Source of the DNA: Pyrenochaeta sp. MPI-SDFR-AT-0127
Taxonomy: Eukaryota; Ascomycota; Dothideomycetes; Pleosporales; Cucurbitariaceae
DNA: 64,000 bases
NCBI GenBank assembly: GCA_020747015.1
Contig: JAGTJM010000005.1
Location: 124,001-188,000 of the forward strand
Direction: 5' to 3'
Shown here: positions 10,648 to 21,587 of the stretch, piece after piece
Layout of the letters: the number at the start of each line of letters is the position of its first letter
Position numbering within the stretch: the first letter of the stretch is position 1
The notes under the pieces: generated by a model
What the model was told of the DNA's origin: nothing
The model's input: only the letters and a program-made list of their open reading frames with translations
Databases searched by the model: none
Program-made: the position numbers and the translations under genes

Positions 10648-11087
10648 TCAAGCGTAGGGCTTTTCGCCGCGCGATGAGCCTGGGCCCTCGGTGATACACG
10701 CTAAGGACACTTTCTCGTCTGAGCCCACATTGAGAGATTCTTCGAGGCTTCTAACAGGAACAATCTGAATGCTAAAGCCACTGGATCGCTCCTTCGCATC
10801 ATCCTTTGCTATCTGTATCCGACGCCCCAGATCCTGCTCCAGGGGTGCTATTCCCGCCGAACCACCTCAGCCTTTGCGTGCACTGACACTACTGAAGTTA
10901 TGATCTAAATTCTGAGCAACGTATGGCATAGTCTTACACATGTATTGTCCTTACAATCTTGGCATTTGTGGTGGCTGCAATAAGCGTTTGGGCAGATGAA
11001 CGGTGTCTCCTTAACACGAGACTGCAGAACTGGTGCAGGCCGATCCTTCTGTACTTTCGATGCCTTATCCGTCGCTGAGTGACGCAT
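10648..11087 (-). CDS. Possible small spliced Cys-rich gene
   Basis: This is a proposed two-exon gene: exon 1 10940-11087, intron 10866-10939, exon 2 10648-10865, giving 121 residues. Exon 1 carries a compact Cys pattern C-x4-C-x4-C-x2-C (FICPNAYCSHHKCQDCKDN) resembling zinc-binding knuckles found in some fungal proteins. Exon 2 is a 71-codon open stretch with coding-like composition (PLEQDLGRRIQIAKDDAKE, then GFSIQIVPVRSLEESL). It has no in-frame start of its own, so splicing is needed. The donor (TGTGTAAG context) and the acceptor (GCTGAG) are acceptable but not ideal. It lies between the HeLo-like gene and the receptor gene, on the receptor strand. I do not recognise the family. It could equally be a relic. 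Confidence 0.35.
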
Positions 11088-11555
11088 GGTGAGTGAATCT
11101 TCTGGTAAGGAACAGCGACAAAGCAATATGTGTCAAGCGAGTATCCAGAGGAATAGGGCCAGATGAGGCTCAGGCGGAATGACAGTCTGATCTGCCAGAA
11201 TATATAGTCTAAGATCATGACAAAGCAGCGCAATAATGAAATAATTAGGTGTGGTAGCCATTGGTTAATTCTTCCATGTTGTCATCGGACGGGTTCCCAG
11301 ATCCGGCGCCTTTTGGCAATGAAGCTGCACATATATGTAGCCAGCTGACTATGATGTCAATTTGCAAGCACAAGCAGGCAGCCTTCTCTATCAGTGGTTG
11401 GAACAGGATGCGAAGGACGACCTGGACCTAGCTAAACGTCGATAAGGTTGCACGACAGAACCGCAAACGTAGAAGCAGATGGGTCATATCTCTCTAATGG
11501 CAAATCAAGGCAAGAAAAAAAAGGCAAAAGTCAAGCCTATTTCATACTTCGTGAT
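11088..11555. other. Intergenic upstream of the small gene and downstream of the NLR
   Basis: No coding region is recognised. It presumably holds the promoter of the proposed small minus-strand gene and the 3' region of the receptor gene. Confidence 0.5.
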
Positions 11556-14500
11556 TCATGCAACATTATCCTTGCTATGTCTTGCATCGCCATTGAATGC
11601 AAATCTACCTACAAAAACGAAGAACTTTAACACAGCAAGCATTGCATGAACTGCAATGCATGTGTCGTATCTGAAGGAATAAGGAGATAGCCACCAATGC
11701 ACAGGTCCCATGATAGTATACCATCTACAATGTCTGCCACTAGTGAATCCTATAGTCTTTCTGAGATTAAAAAGGGTCGATGATGAAAGCTGGGTTTCGC
11801 TTCCAAAGGACTTTGCGTTCTCCACCGTGACGAGTGCTTCGTGGTTCTGCTCAGCCAACGAAACAGGCTTCTTCACAGTCACGGAATGTGCCAATTTCTG
11901 TGCATGGTTGCTCGTCATTTTGTCGACTGGCTCCGCTTCACCTAGATCTACAACGTCGTCCTTCCATGGCAATGGACAGGGGATTGAAATTTGTGAGTCA
12001 ATTGCGGTGGCCTGGGTTTTCAATGCACGCTTCTCCCACTTGAAGATGGCCTTCACATACGCTAAGACCTCGTGAACCGGAGAGTCAGAACAGCCCTTCC
12101 TCATGTGGGTCTCGAAAGAGTCTCTTCTTTGGGCTGCCTCGTAGAGAGCAAAGGCCAAGTCTTTTCCAACGGAATTTTTCTCATCGCAGTCTTGCTGTAA
12201 GAATTTCAATGCCTCCAACTCCTCTTGCTGAAAACAGGCTATGAGTTTGGGATCATTCAGCAAACCCTGGATGACATTGCTCGCGTCGTTGAACAGGCCT
12301 CGACTCTGAAGGAAGTAAATGTAGGGCATGGTGTAGAATGCAAGGTCTGTCTTGATAGGCTTTTCAGACAATCCTTGGAATTTCGCTCTTGCGAAAACGT
12401 CTTCGAAAAGTTGCTTTGCTTCTCCTTGCAGCTCTAGATGTGGTGAATTTCCCAAGTTGCTGGCCAAGCGGTTTTCTGCCCTGAGTCGCTCCCAATCAAA
12501 AACTTCCCGCGAGTTGCGCACGCAACGGACAACTTGGGCTCGGAAGGGCAGAGCCGCTTGCCAGCAGCCAATTCTTTCCAGAGCACTTGCCACAAGCTTC
12601 GTAGGTATAATCAATTTGAGATTGTCTGAACCAAACTTGCTGAGATAAGTTTCATAGTTGAAGATCAAGATTGCAAGGCCTGTGTAGCAGAGATGTGGTG
12701 AAAGTGGTGGGTCTGTTCTTCTCAAGTACACATCCGCAAGTTCTTGCCTTGCCCATAATCTGGTTTCATCGTCTCCTCCAATCTGGAGCATTGGGTGTCG
12801 AAGGCAGGTTTCAAGCTCATTGCAAGCTTGCTCGCATCTACTGTTTTTGTTCATGCGAATATCGCATGCTGCAAGTCTAATGCGTGCTTTGATTGTCCAC
12901 CCGCTCTGATTCCCGAAGTATTTCTTCCTGAGACTGAGCGCCTGGTCCAAGAGCCCGCGAGCCTCTTTCAGATTGCTCGGTGTGTCGCTAAGAATCAGGC
13001 TCCAAGCAAGATTTTCTCTCGCTAAGAGTACGCGGGGATGGTCATCTGGTAGATTCTGTGATTCCGAGGCTTCCACTTCTCGATGAAGGGCAAGTGCAGA
13101 TATCTGTTGAAGGACAGATCCACTCAAATAGCTATGAGCTAGATTGGTCTTTGCGTCCAGTATTTCCGCACGATCGCTTGGATAGAGTTCGTTCTCAAGT
13201 GACTTTAACAAGTCTTTCCGTATTCTTATGGCCTCGTCAAAACGCCCTGTCCTTTGACACACATTTCCAAGTCGTTTCTGCACAAGCATCAAACGGTCAT
13301 CATGGGCGGTTTTACTACTTTGTCTGGTTGTGAGAAGTGCTCCTTGCAGCATTTGGTGCGCTTCCTCGTGTTTGCCTAGCTCCGATAGACTCTTTGCAAC
13401 ATCGAGGACAGCATAAAGCCGATCATCGCTCAGTCTGGCCTGATCAATGAGGTCCAGCACAGATACACGCTCCGCGAGTGCTTCCTTATGTTCGCCCAAA
13501 GACTCCAGACAGTTGCCTAGTTGCGTTCGAGATTCTAGAGTAGACCGCTTGTCAGACTGCTGCAAGCGTACAGCCAGTAGCCACCGGCACTGTTCAATGA
13601 CGTCTCTTGATCTACCGCGCGCCTTGAAGATTTCAATGCGTTCGAAGAGGATATCTTGTATAGCTCGCGCTCGTTGTGAAAACGCAATCGACGGCTCATT
13701 GTGAGAATCGGTTGAGAAACCGTAGACGCTAGTCTTCAGAGTGCCAATAGTTGACTTTTCACACGACTCTAGATGTGGGTGAAGATTGGAAAGTAGTACA
13801 GTTCGTTCCGGTGGTGATCTCCCATGGAAGATTCTCGCAGATGCAAGAATGGTGGTAGCTGTTGTTTTCCATGTCTGGAAATGATCTGGTTGCCGGCGAA
13901 ACGTGTCGTGCGCCCACTCTAAAAGAAGAGAATGCATTGAATATGTGGTGACTGATTCAAATTCATGAATATCTAAGAGATGATAATCATGTAGATGACC
14001 AATTAATGCATTCCAGTGCAAGACTGACCAACCGGCACACGGATAAGTCCCGCATATTGCTTCGACGTGTTGCTTCACCCAATCGGCCTGTTCCTCCCGA
14101 GAGAAATGGCTAGTGCTTTTGGTGTGGTTGTTGAAGGGCAGAATATTGAGTGGGATGTTCTCAGAAAGGAAGAAAGATAAGAGCTGAAGGGCATCTCGAA
14201 CAGACCATGTCTTGTCCCCACATCTGGAGTCAAAAGCATCTTGCACTTGGCGTATAGTTTCAGAAATAACGTCGTCAACCGATGTTTTCGATTGGCTCCG
14301 TGTCTCTCTGTAAGTCATAAACTCATGAGGCTCGCGTTCGAGTATTTTCAAGTACAAATATGAATCAAATGTCTTGTTCACTCGTTTCATATTGCGTATG
14401 CAGGTGCCCGCGATGTGTAAGGCAAAAGGAAGGCAGTCGACGCGTCTTGCAATCTTCTCATAAACATCGTCATCCGAATTGCAGTCTTCAGCGATATTCT

Positions 14501-15227
14501 TGAGCAATTTCACAGCCTGCTGCGGTGTCATGTTGCGGCATGGAAGAGAGTCGAAGACGAAGCCTAGAGGCTCTGTCGGCCGTATCGTAGTGTTCACAAT
14601 GACAAGGCCACGCCCAAACACGGGAAGAAGCTCACAGAGCTGCATCAACGCGTCCACACATGTATCATCCAGGATTAGAAGCCAAGGGTCCTCCAATTGG
14701 CCAAGAACATGACGGACTACTTCCCTCCAAGAGATACCAGGTTGGCTCAAGTTTACAAGGCCAAATATGGCAACGCGTAGGTCAGTTTCTAGAACTGGCA
14801 TGCTGTTGGCCCCAACCCACCAGGTGTTTGCGAAACGGCTTCTGTTGTTGGATTAGCACTAGCCTTATTGCGCTCACCAGCCAAGCACAACGTACGAATC
14901 GCATGCTCTTTGCGCAAAGTCACGACAGGCCCATGTTTTCCCAGTGCCTTTTTCTCCATGCATAAGAATGATCTTGGGAGATGATGTGGACGGGCATTGT
15001 ATAATCTCTGTGAATTTCTCATCGTGGCGAGGTAAGTAGGTAGCTTTGTTTTTGGTGAACTTTTCGACCTCGATATGCAACGAAGTAGATGCAATCGCAT
15101 CAGGATTTGCATCTCTCGGAAGCACTTGATCCGGTTGGACTGTTTGGGTGGTCGAAATATTGCCTATATTGTAGATTGCACCCGCCGACCCGTCGTGATT
15201 TATTGTTAATGGAGGAATATTTGGCAT
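11556..15227 (-). CDS. NB-ARC/TPR NOD-like receptor with N-terminal amyloid-like motif
   Basis: Two exons, 14878-15227 and 11556-14838, joined across a 39-nt intron (14839-14877; donor GTGAGC, branch GCTAAT, acceptor AAG), give about 1210 residues. The splice restores ...SYVVLGC / RFANTWWVGANSMPVLET, the usual NB-ARC sequence after the P-loop. Residues 7-30 carry the motif GAIYNIGNISTTQTV shared with the HeLo-like protein. Walker A is GEKGTGKT (91-98), Walker B WLLILDD (about 169-175), a sensor-like VNTTIR lies near 198, and the GLPL equivalent CLPFAL lies near 252. The C-terminal half contains tetratricopeptide repeats of the kinesin-light-chain kind (TQLGNCLESLGEHKEALAE, KRLGNVCQRTGRFDEAIRI, ENLAWSLILSD). 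The last 60 residues include a hydrophobic stretch (AMLAVLKFFVFVG). Proposed role: ligand-induced oligomerisation that seeds the effector tail. The gene converges on the small gene and the effector side. Confidence 0.9.
15138..15209 (-). repeat. Amyloid-like motif copy on the receptor N-terminus
   Basis: This encodes residues 7-30 of the NB-ARC/TPR protein, LTINHDG followed by SAGAIYNIGNISTTQTV. It matches effector copy 1 at INH, AG, A, N..N and QTV, with a three-residue insertion (IST) before the final Gln. An extreme N-terminal position just before the nucleotide-binding domain is where amyloid-signalling receptors carry their template motif. Confidence 0.65.
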
Positions 15228-15746
15228 TTCAGCAAGTTAAATATGGAACATGAAAGCTGAAAAAAAATTGGCAATATTGAAGTGTTCATTGAGAGAATCT
15301 GAGAACAAAGACATTGTAGGAGCGTACGCTTTCGTCCTGTAGCCTGAGAACTGTGGCTGTGCTCGAAGCGTGACAATGGAAAGAGAGGGCCGGTATGGTC
15401 TCGTGACTGTCCTAAGTGTCCTTATACGATGTGTCCAGGTATCCGCCCGAGCAGCCGGAGTCCCAGCTGGACTGGAACATGGCCATGTTGCTCAGCTGGT
15501 GCTGCTCGTTGCTCTGTAGGTGATAGTCGAGCGGTCCGGATGAACCAGCATTTGCCATCACCCGAGTCAGTACCAACGTTCACATGTCCACGTGCTTGCG
15601 CCAAGCGTTTGGGGCTGAAGAACGCGTCCCCACGCGACTCCAACTTGTGCCCCACATCACACAAATTGTGCCTGGTGCACCGCCAGTCACATCTTGGATT
15701 TCTCTTGCCTTTCTCTCCAATCCGCTTTAATTCATATCGACGTGCA
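15228..15746. other. Divergent promoter region, NLR and rpp40
   Basis: The 5' regions of the two divergently transcribed genes share this 519-bp stretch. An A-run lies near 15260 next to the receptor start. No coding region was recognised; the open frame upstream of 15747 lacks family similarity. Confidence 0.55.
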
Positions 15747-16880
15747 ATGCTTGACATTCACCGGACAGATTCTGGTCCCGACACGAAAACGTACTTCTCG
15801 CATAGCGTCCTGCCCGCCTATATCGACCCCCATAATGTCTCCATGAAGAAGCAGCCCTTTTCGACATTCAACAAGCACCACTTCAGCCACCGCCTCGATT
15901 TGATTATACCTGAGGAACTATGGGAGGCTGTACGACTAGCTCTCGAAAACAATGACAGGCTCGGCAGGCCGCAGTATGCGAGGGTGCACATGACGCTGGG
16001 AGAGATTATCGAAAGCGAGTTCCTGGAAAGCTATATCAAGCAAGGGAATATAATGATGCTGAGCGAGGGGAGACCACGCGTGGATAACCGATTCGACCTA
16101 TATGAGGGAATCCTGAGGATGGAGCTCGACCGCCCAACGTACGAGCGCTGCGGCCTACAGGGCGTTCCAATTGAAGACGGCGGGAAGAAGCACCAAAAGC
16201 AGCGATGGATTGTTCAGTACAATTTAAGGGATCAGTCGATGAAGCATGGCAAGAAACGCTTCTCGAGGCTTGAATGGGCCTGTAAAAACGTCCTCAACCA
16301 GTCGCTTACCTGGCTGTTCTATAACTTCAACCCTAGCTTTGCTGAAGCACTGGCACAGGGAGCAGAGGTCATTAGCAAACATGCACCCTGGACACATCCA
16401 TTCGAACCTGTCACTACAAGAATAGACAACGTACTAGTACCAAGCCTCTCCATAGGCGACCTGAACGGCCTTTACGCAGAGGAGGATTCCTTGAGTCTCC
16501 TTGAATATCTTCAGATGGTGACTTCTGACTCACCTCGGCTTAGTCGAAAGGACAGCATAGATCCCCACCTGTCGCGTTACGAAGTTCCAGATTTTGGCAA
16601 CGGAATTAGCCCGACCAATTTGGTTCTACTTAGCTGGAAAGGTTTCATTTCACCAGCTTTTGGTCGAGAGTTGTTCATTACTATACAAGGCCAAGTATCA
16701 AAGGGAAAGAGTAGAGCCAATGGTACGGGTGATGTGGTTATGGATGGCAGTGTTGCGAATAAAGATGCAAAAGAGACCCAGTGGTTCACCATGAGTGCAC
16801 AAGGCTTTGGAGGGAACAATGGATGGACAGTCATGCAATTTACAGGTAGGGGAACACTAGTATGGGAGACTGAGGCTTGA
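15747..16880 (+). CDS. rpp40: RNase P/MRP subunit Rpp40
   Basis: A single-exon gene of 377 residues. The open frame begins at 15429, but family similarity starts at the Met at 15747 (MLDIHRTDSG), so I choose that start. The conserved blocks are TYFSHSVLPAYIDP, KKQPFSTFNKHHFSHRLDLI, SYIKQGNIMMLSEGRP, ILRMELDRPTYERCGLQG and HGKKRFSRLEWACKNVLNQS followed by LTWLFYNF. The C-terminal part contains SRYEVPDFGNGISPTNLVLL and ends NGWTVMQFTGRGTLVWE. These are the landmarks of the Rpp40 family as I know it in ascomycetes. The protein is part of the nuclear RNase P/MRP complexes that process pre-tRNA and pre-rRNA. It is a housekeeping gene bordering the allorecognition island. Confidence 0.85.
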   Translation: MLDIHRTDSGPDTKTYFSHSVLPAYIDPHNVSMKKQPFSTFNKHHFSHRLDLIIPEELWEAVRLALENNDRLGRPQYARVHMTLGEIIESEFLESYIKQGNIMMLSEGRPRVDNRFDLYEGILRMELDRPTYERCGLQGVPIEDGGKKHQKQRWIVQYNLRDQSMKHGKKRFSRLEWACKNVLNQSLTWLFYNFNPSFAEALAQGAEVISKHAPWTHPFEPVTTRIDNVLVPSLSIGDLNGLYAEEDSLSLLEYLQMVTSDSPRLSRKDSIDPHLSRYEVPDFGNGISPTNLVLLSWKGFISPAFGRELFITIQGQVSKGKSRANGTGDVVMDGSVANKDAKETQWFTMSAQGFGGNNGWTVMQFTGRGTLVWETEA

Positions 16881-19800
16881 ATCTTCGGATCTAAGAGCAG
16901 GCTGAACAATTACTTGAAAAGCTTGCAAGAAAGAGGATATATTTTCAGCATAATAGCTGAAGGCACGTTGATCGAAGATGAAACCAGATTCGATCTTAGC
17001 CGCATGGCTGAAGGACTCGTCATGACTAACCCAATTCATAAAGGAGGATTTGTACCTGCAGTGTGTCACCTTTCCACAGCAGGTACCATTCTCGTCGTGG
17101 CGTGTCGCAACATTCAACCTAAAGGCGAGGATACGACGATGCATACTCCTCTCTACTGCATGGCTAGCTGCAGTAGCATCCTCTGACACAAACTCCACAC
17201 TCGCTGCACGTTGCTTTGTCTAGCACAAGCTCTCCCTGGTAGATGTCAAATTTTATCTGAGAGTCTGTGCTACATTCATTGTCCTTGTGATCTCGTCACT
17301 GGAATGGCTGATAGAGAAGGAGATCATTGCATGCTGCACATGCTTGGCCACCAGTACCTGCGCTCCGTTCTGCAAGGAACGAAAGTCTCGTGCTCGCGCC
17401 TTGTTAATGAGACTATTAGGTCATCTTCTTTGCATGGCCCGGCCGTGATAGCTCAAGCTTAGCGGTATTGTAGTAAAATATGGAGTACGAATGATAATAA
17501 TTCACTTTGTTAACCAACCACCGCTGTCCTGCCTGTGCATCTACCATGTGAGATGGTTGGCATTGGCCAACTCTAGACATGCCTCACGACATTGGTTTTG
17601 GCACGCACAATGCCATCCGAATATGCTTCGACACCCCTTATATCACACACGACATTAGGGCTCGTTTTGTCAAAAGTACAGAGCATAAAATGACTCCGGT
17701 GTTGACAAATCTATATATAGAATTGGGCTCACTTTACTGTTGGGTTAGAGGCTGGAGGATCAAACAGAGCACTAGAATTTGCCGCTAGTTCTTACGCCCA
17801 AGTACAATCGGCGCCCGTTGCGAGGCTGCATCCTCGTGCTGTATTCTCTGAATCACAACAGTAAGACGTAAACAGCCACCAACATGACACGGCTTTTGGG
17901 CGACAGCGGCGCCTTATCCTGGAATATAGGGGGCATGAAGATGGCGGTTTCACGTTAGATTACTGTTCATGAAGATCAGCCTGCTTCACAGATGTAGAAT
18001 GCATGCTTCGATGTACGACGGAAGTTTCCATCCATCAGGGCTTGATATGGGATGCATGCAATAAGCTTGCATTGAGGAATTGTGGAGTAGAACATAAGTA
18101 AAAATAGAACACCAAACCTCCTTCATGCATCTTGCCCGCTCAAAGCTGATCGTCCTGCGGTGGAAAGCTTGTGATTTTTCTGGTTGAGGCTTGTTTTCAC
18201 CGGCGCTCCGGTTGCAGCCAGGATTGCAATCCTAGTTGCCTTGACTATCAACATCAACTTCTTTGAGTCCGTAAGGCTGGTAGAAATGAGAGCTGACGCG
18301 TTCAATGGCAAGAGCCGTCGCTCACCTGACGTCTTTTCAGGTTTTCAACGAGGTTGCGACATCCTTCTCTTCAATGACTAAAAGTAGTTTAGTCTGTCTC
18401 CCTTCTTTGCCTCGCAACCCGAGTGCCTCTAGACATTGCACTACGAATTTGCTGTTATGCATCCTCTTGACCTTAGCGTCTATTCACTGGTACGGAAAAT
18501 TTTAGGCTTTACGTACACGGCATGCTGACACGAGGATCGTCAATAGGTAACCTTCGCGGAGGGTAATTAAAAGAATTAGCCAGCTTTTGCGAGCTTATCG
18601 AGACTGATTGTTGGTGGAAGTTCTAGCCACTTGCTATTACAGTCTGAAGTCGTATTGTAAGATTTATCAAGGTCCAGGGTATGTGTGCCAATGGTCACAG
18701 AACAGACGAGGAGAGGTAAGCGTCTGCAAGCTGAGATGTTTAAGAGCCGAAGTAGGATCGCGACTAATGCGACTTCTGATCATACCTCTAAGCCAATGAA
18801 TGTGAAACACAAGTGCTAACAATATGAAAACGAGGTTTGCGGATCATCTCGTGTTCACCTCGTCCCGCGTCGTTCCGCGGTCTTCCCGCGGTCGTTCCCG
18901 CAACCGCAATCGATATTCCACTAGCGTTATCACAAAGCATAATCTTCCACTTGTGGCAACCTCATCTCATTCCTTCAACGAAGCATGTCGAGCATATCCC
19001 TGTCTCAGCGTGTCCGGCCTGCTTTGGTACTGATTGTGTTGGGACAGCCGTGACCAGACGCGCACAGGCACATCCGAGGCTGCATCAGACGAGGGAGCAA
19101 TTAGTCTGAGCCATCGGGTCTATGCTTGCGTCCAGGCTCTATTAGTTCTATGTTGGTACCGAGAGATCGTTTCTCATCATTGCCAAACAGTTCCGACAGC
19201 TCCAGATTATGGCCGAATCGGCGTCTTAACCTTCCTGTTGTGCATCAGGTACGGACCGAAGCTGAGAGTTCATGGATTATCTCAACGTGTCGAATCCTTT
19301 CAACCATTGGACTGACACCATGCAAAAGAGTTATGTCATCGGTAGAGCTGACGCCACACAGCGTCCGCTTATGCCTGCCATTCGCTTACCAGCCCGTGTT
19401 GGCCACGGAGAAGTACGGATGCAAATTTAGGAATGCGGCGTCCTGTCTTACTCGAGTCAGACAGCAAACGCAGAATGCCATCTTCTGTGTTCCGTAGCTA
19501 CAATCCTTCCACGATGAGGATTCTTCAAAGTCCCTGAAGTTGTTTGTTGTAGCACAAACATGCGCCCAGCTCATCGGATAAAGACGGTGGGGATCCATTC
19601 CCTGTAACATTTCAAGGTATTCTCGACCACATTCTCGTCACGATACTGCACGACAATACCACGCTCCACAACTCGTGTGACTCGGAAGCCAAGCACGGCC
19701 CTCGTGTTCTCTCCTGGTCACCGGTTGGACTTGTTTGATATGTGCCAGCATGCCAGCATGCCAGCGCTGTGGTTCGTGTCACGTTAAGAGCGTGGCTGTC

Positions 19801-20337
19801 TTACATGCACTGGTCGCGATTTGGGCGCAGCATCGAGCAGGGGTTCTGAACAAGGGCCCGCCAAAGTCTTCGATTCGGCGTTGACCGCAACCGCAGGGGC
19901 GTAGGAGATGTGATGTGGCGCAATGAGCTTACTTGAACCTCTGCCAACCCTTGTTGCTTGAGGTTTATTGCTTTCCATCAGCTCGGGTTGACATGGAGAG
20001 AACAGGGGCCGATCGGTACCGAACAGAGGCCTTGACAACTAGAGTGATGCATGTGAAATGGCAAATGCTGGGCTCTTGGCGCATTAGAGGCTTTCTTCAT
20101 GCTGTGCGATGCTCTAAATTTTTAGTTCGTTGCCGTCGGAAGGCGGAACAACTTTTCAACAAGAGTCATGATGGCCAAAAATATTCATTTCGTACTACCA
20201 GGTATGTACAATAAAAAGACGCATGTATGCATGCACGTGCGCTGGCTTTGATAGAGGAAAGACGGATTAACAATTATTCTTCATGCATCGGAACGAGCTA
20301 TAGGAGAGACCGACGTTATGGCTGACTGTGTGATTAA
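16881..20337. other. Gene-poor region (about 3.5 kb)
   Basis: Only short ORFs below about 120 codons occur, with no family similarity and no convincing splice joins. The base composition is not strikingly AT-rich. The motif tgccagca recurs around 19740-19765 and at 22790. No intact transposon ORF, long terminal repeat or tRNA was seen. It may be decayed sequence or a regulatory spacer. Confidence 0.45.
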
Positions 20338-21587
20338 TCACCAGAAGTGGCCACCCTGCTTCTTGCATGCAGAGACTGAGGATGCTGGAGTTACCGTCCG
20401 AGTTTTGGTCAATGTAGCGCCAAATGTGATTGTCTTCGTGGTTGTAGCAAAGGTAAGTCTTAGTCGAGTCTTTGTAGGTGTCGGCAGGGTGATGGTCTGA
20501 GTGAGCAAGCCCGAGAGGAATGTGGCCGGAGGAAGAGTTGACGTAGAGGTTGTTGTGAGTAGAACCGATTCCGTGGTGGTAGTTGCTGGCGCAATAATAG
20601 TGGTTGTTGTGTTGACTGGTACATCGTATGTGACGGTAGATGTCGGGGCATCCGGAGCGCGACGCTCAAGACGACCAGCAGCCTCTTGAGCACTAGCATC
20701 CCGTCTAGCCTTCGCGGCCTCAACACGAGCGCGTGCCCACTCATAATCGACCTCACGATCAGACTTGCGGACGAATCGATGGAGTTTAGGTATTATAGTG
20801 GGAGTTACTAAAGCCTCAGGGTGGAGGAGGGTCGGTGAGTAGCGGCAAGGCTTGTCAGGCCGTCCTGGACGACCTGGTGTGGTGCAGGTAGCGGTAACTG
20901 TTTTCGTCGTGATAGCAAAGTTCTTGGTCAAAGTCAATGAAGTCTTCGTCATAGTCTTCGTAGATGTAGTCGTAGTTGCTGGAGGTGTAATTGTCTTGGT
21001 ACGCTTTGCGGTGCCACTGGGCAGGGTGACTGTTGATAGTGGGCCAGTAGTTATTATATCAGTGGAAGTAGTCGTTGTAGTTTGAGTCACTGTTGGTGTT
21101 GTGGTGATGCTGAAAGTCACAGTCGGAGTATAGGTGCTGGTCACCTGTGGGCCAACGGTAAGATAGAGATCTAAGGAGTCAGCGAACATTTAGCATTCAA
21201 CATGTGTCACATCATACCTCTTTGCCATGCAAATGGCTGGCCGTCGCCGTTGTTTCCGAGTATGAGAAGAAGCCAGTGCCCAGATGCCATTTGGTCCTTC
21301 CGTATAGGACATGTCGACAACTTGGGATCGTTTTCTGGGAAAGTCTGCACCTGAGAGCACAGGTATTCAATATCGTCAGGGTTGACGAAGAGAACATCCG
21401 CTATATTCTCATTACATCCTCGAAAATAAGAAACACTAGTGAACTGCTCAGACGACAAGGAGTTGATAAAATAAGAACCCTCGTCGGTGAAATCAACGCC
21501 ATATGAGTAGCAGATGGAGTTTGGATCTGAGTTGACATATGAGAATGTAGCAGCGAACGCTGTCAGGAAGAAGAAGCGAGAGTACAT
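20338..21587 (-). CDS. Secreted Ser/Thr-rich protein, conserved fungal family of unknown function
   Basis: Two exons (21218-21587 and 20338-21170; intron 21171-21217, GTATGA...CTTAG) give 400 residues. An N-terminal signal peptide (MYSRFFFLTAFAATFSYVNS) precedes a conserved globular block: ICYSYGVDFTDEGSYFINS, FRGCNENIADVLFVNPD, YLCSQVQTFPENDPKLSTCP, ASGHWLLLILGNNGDGQPF, and across the splice AWQRDLYLTVGPQ. Long Thr/Ser/Val-rich tracts follow (TSTYTPTVTFSITTTPTVTQ and similar), probably heavily O-mannosylated. A charged insert (VDYEWARARVEAAKARRD) ends in a dibasic RLERR site that could be cut by a Kex2-type protease. The C-terminus contains one Cys (SACKKQGGHFW). I recognise the N-terminal block as a recurring secreted fungal family but know no biochemical role. 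A wall-associated or extracellular location is likely. Confidence 0.8.

Noticed and set aside
11556..14801. Taking the Met at 14801 as the start of the NB-ARC protein
   Set aside because: This would lose the P-loop. The upstream exon 14878-15227 joins in frame and supplies Walker A and the N-terminal motif.
15429..15746. N-terminal extension of the Rpp40 ORF
   Set aside because: The extension is Arg/Cys-rich without similarity, and the family start matches the Met at 15747.
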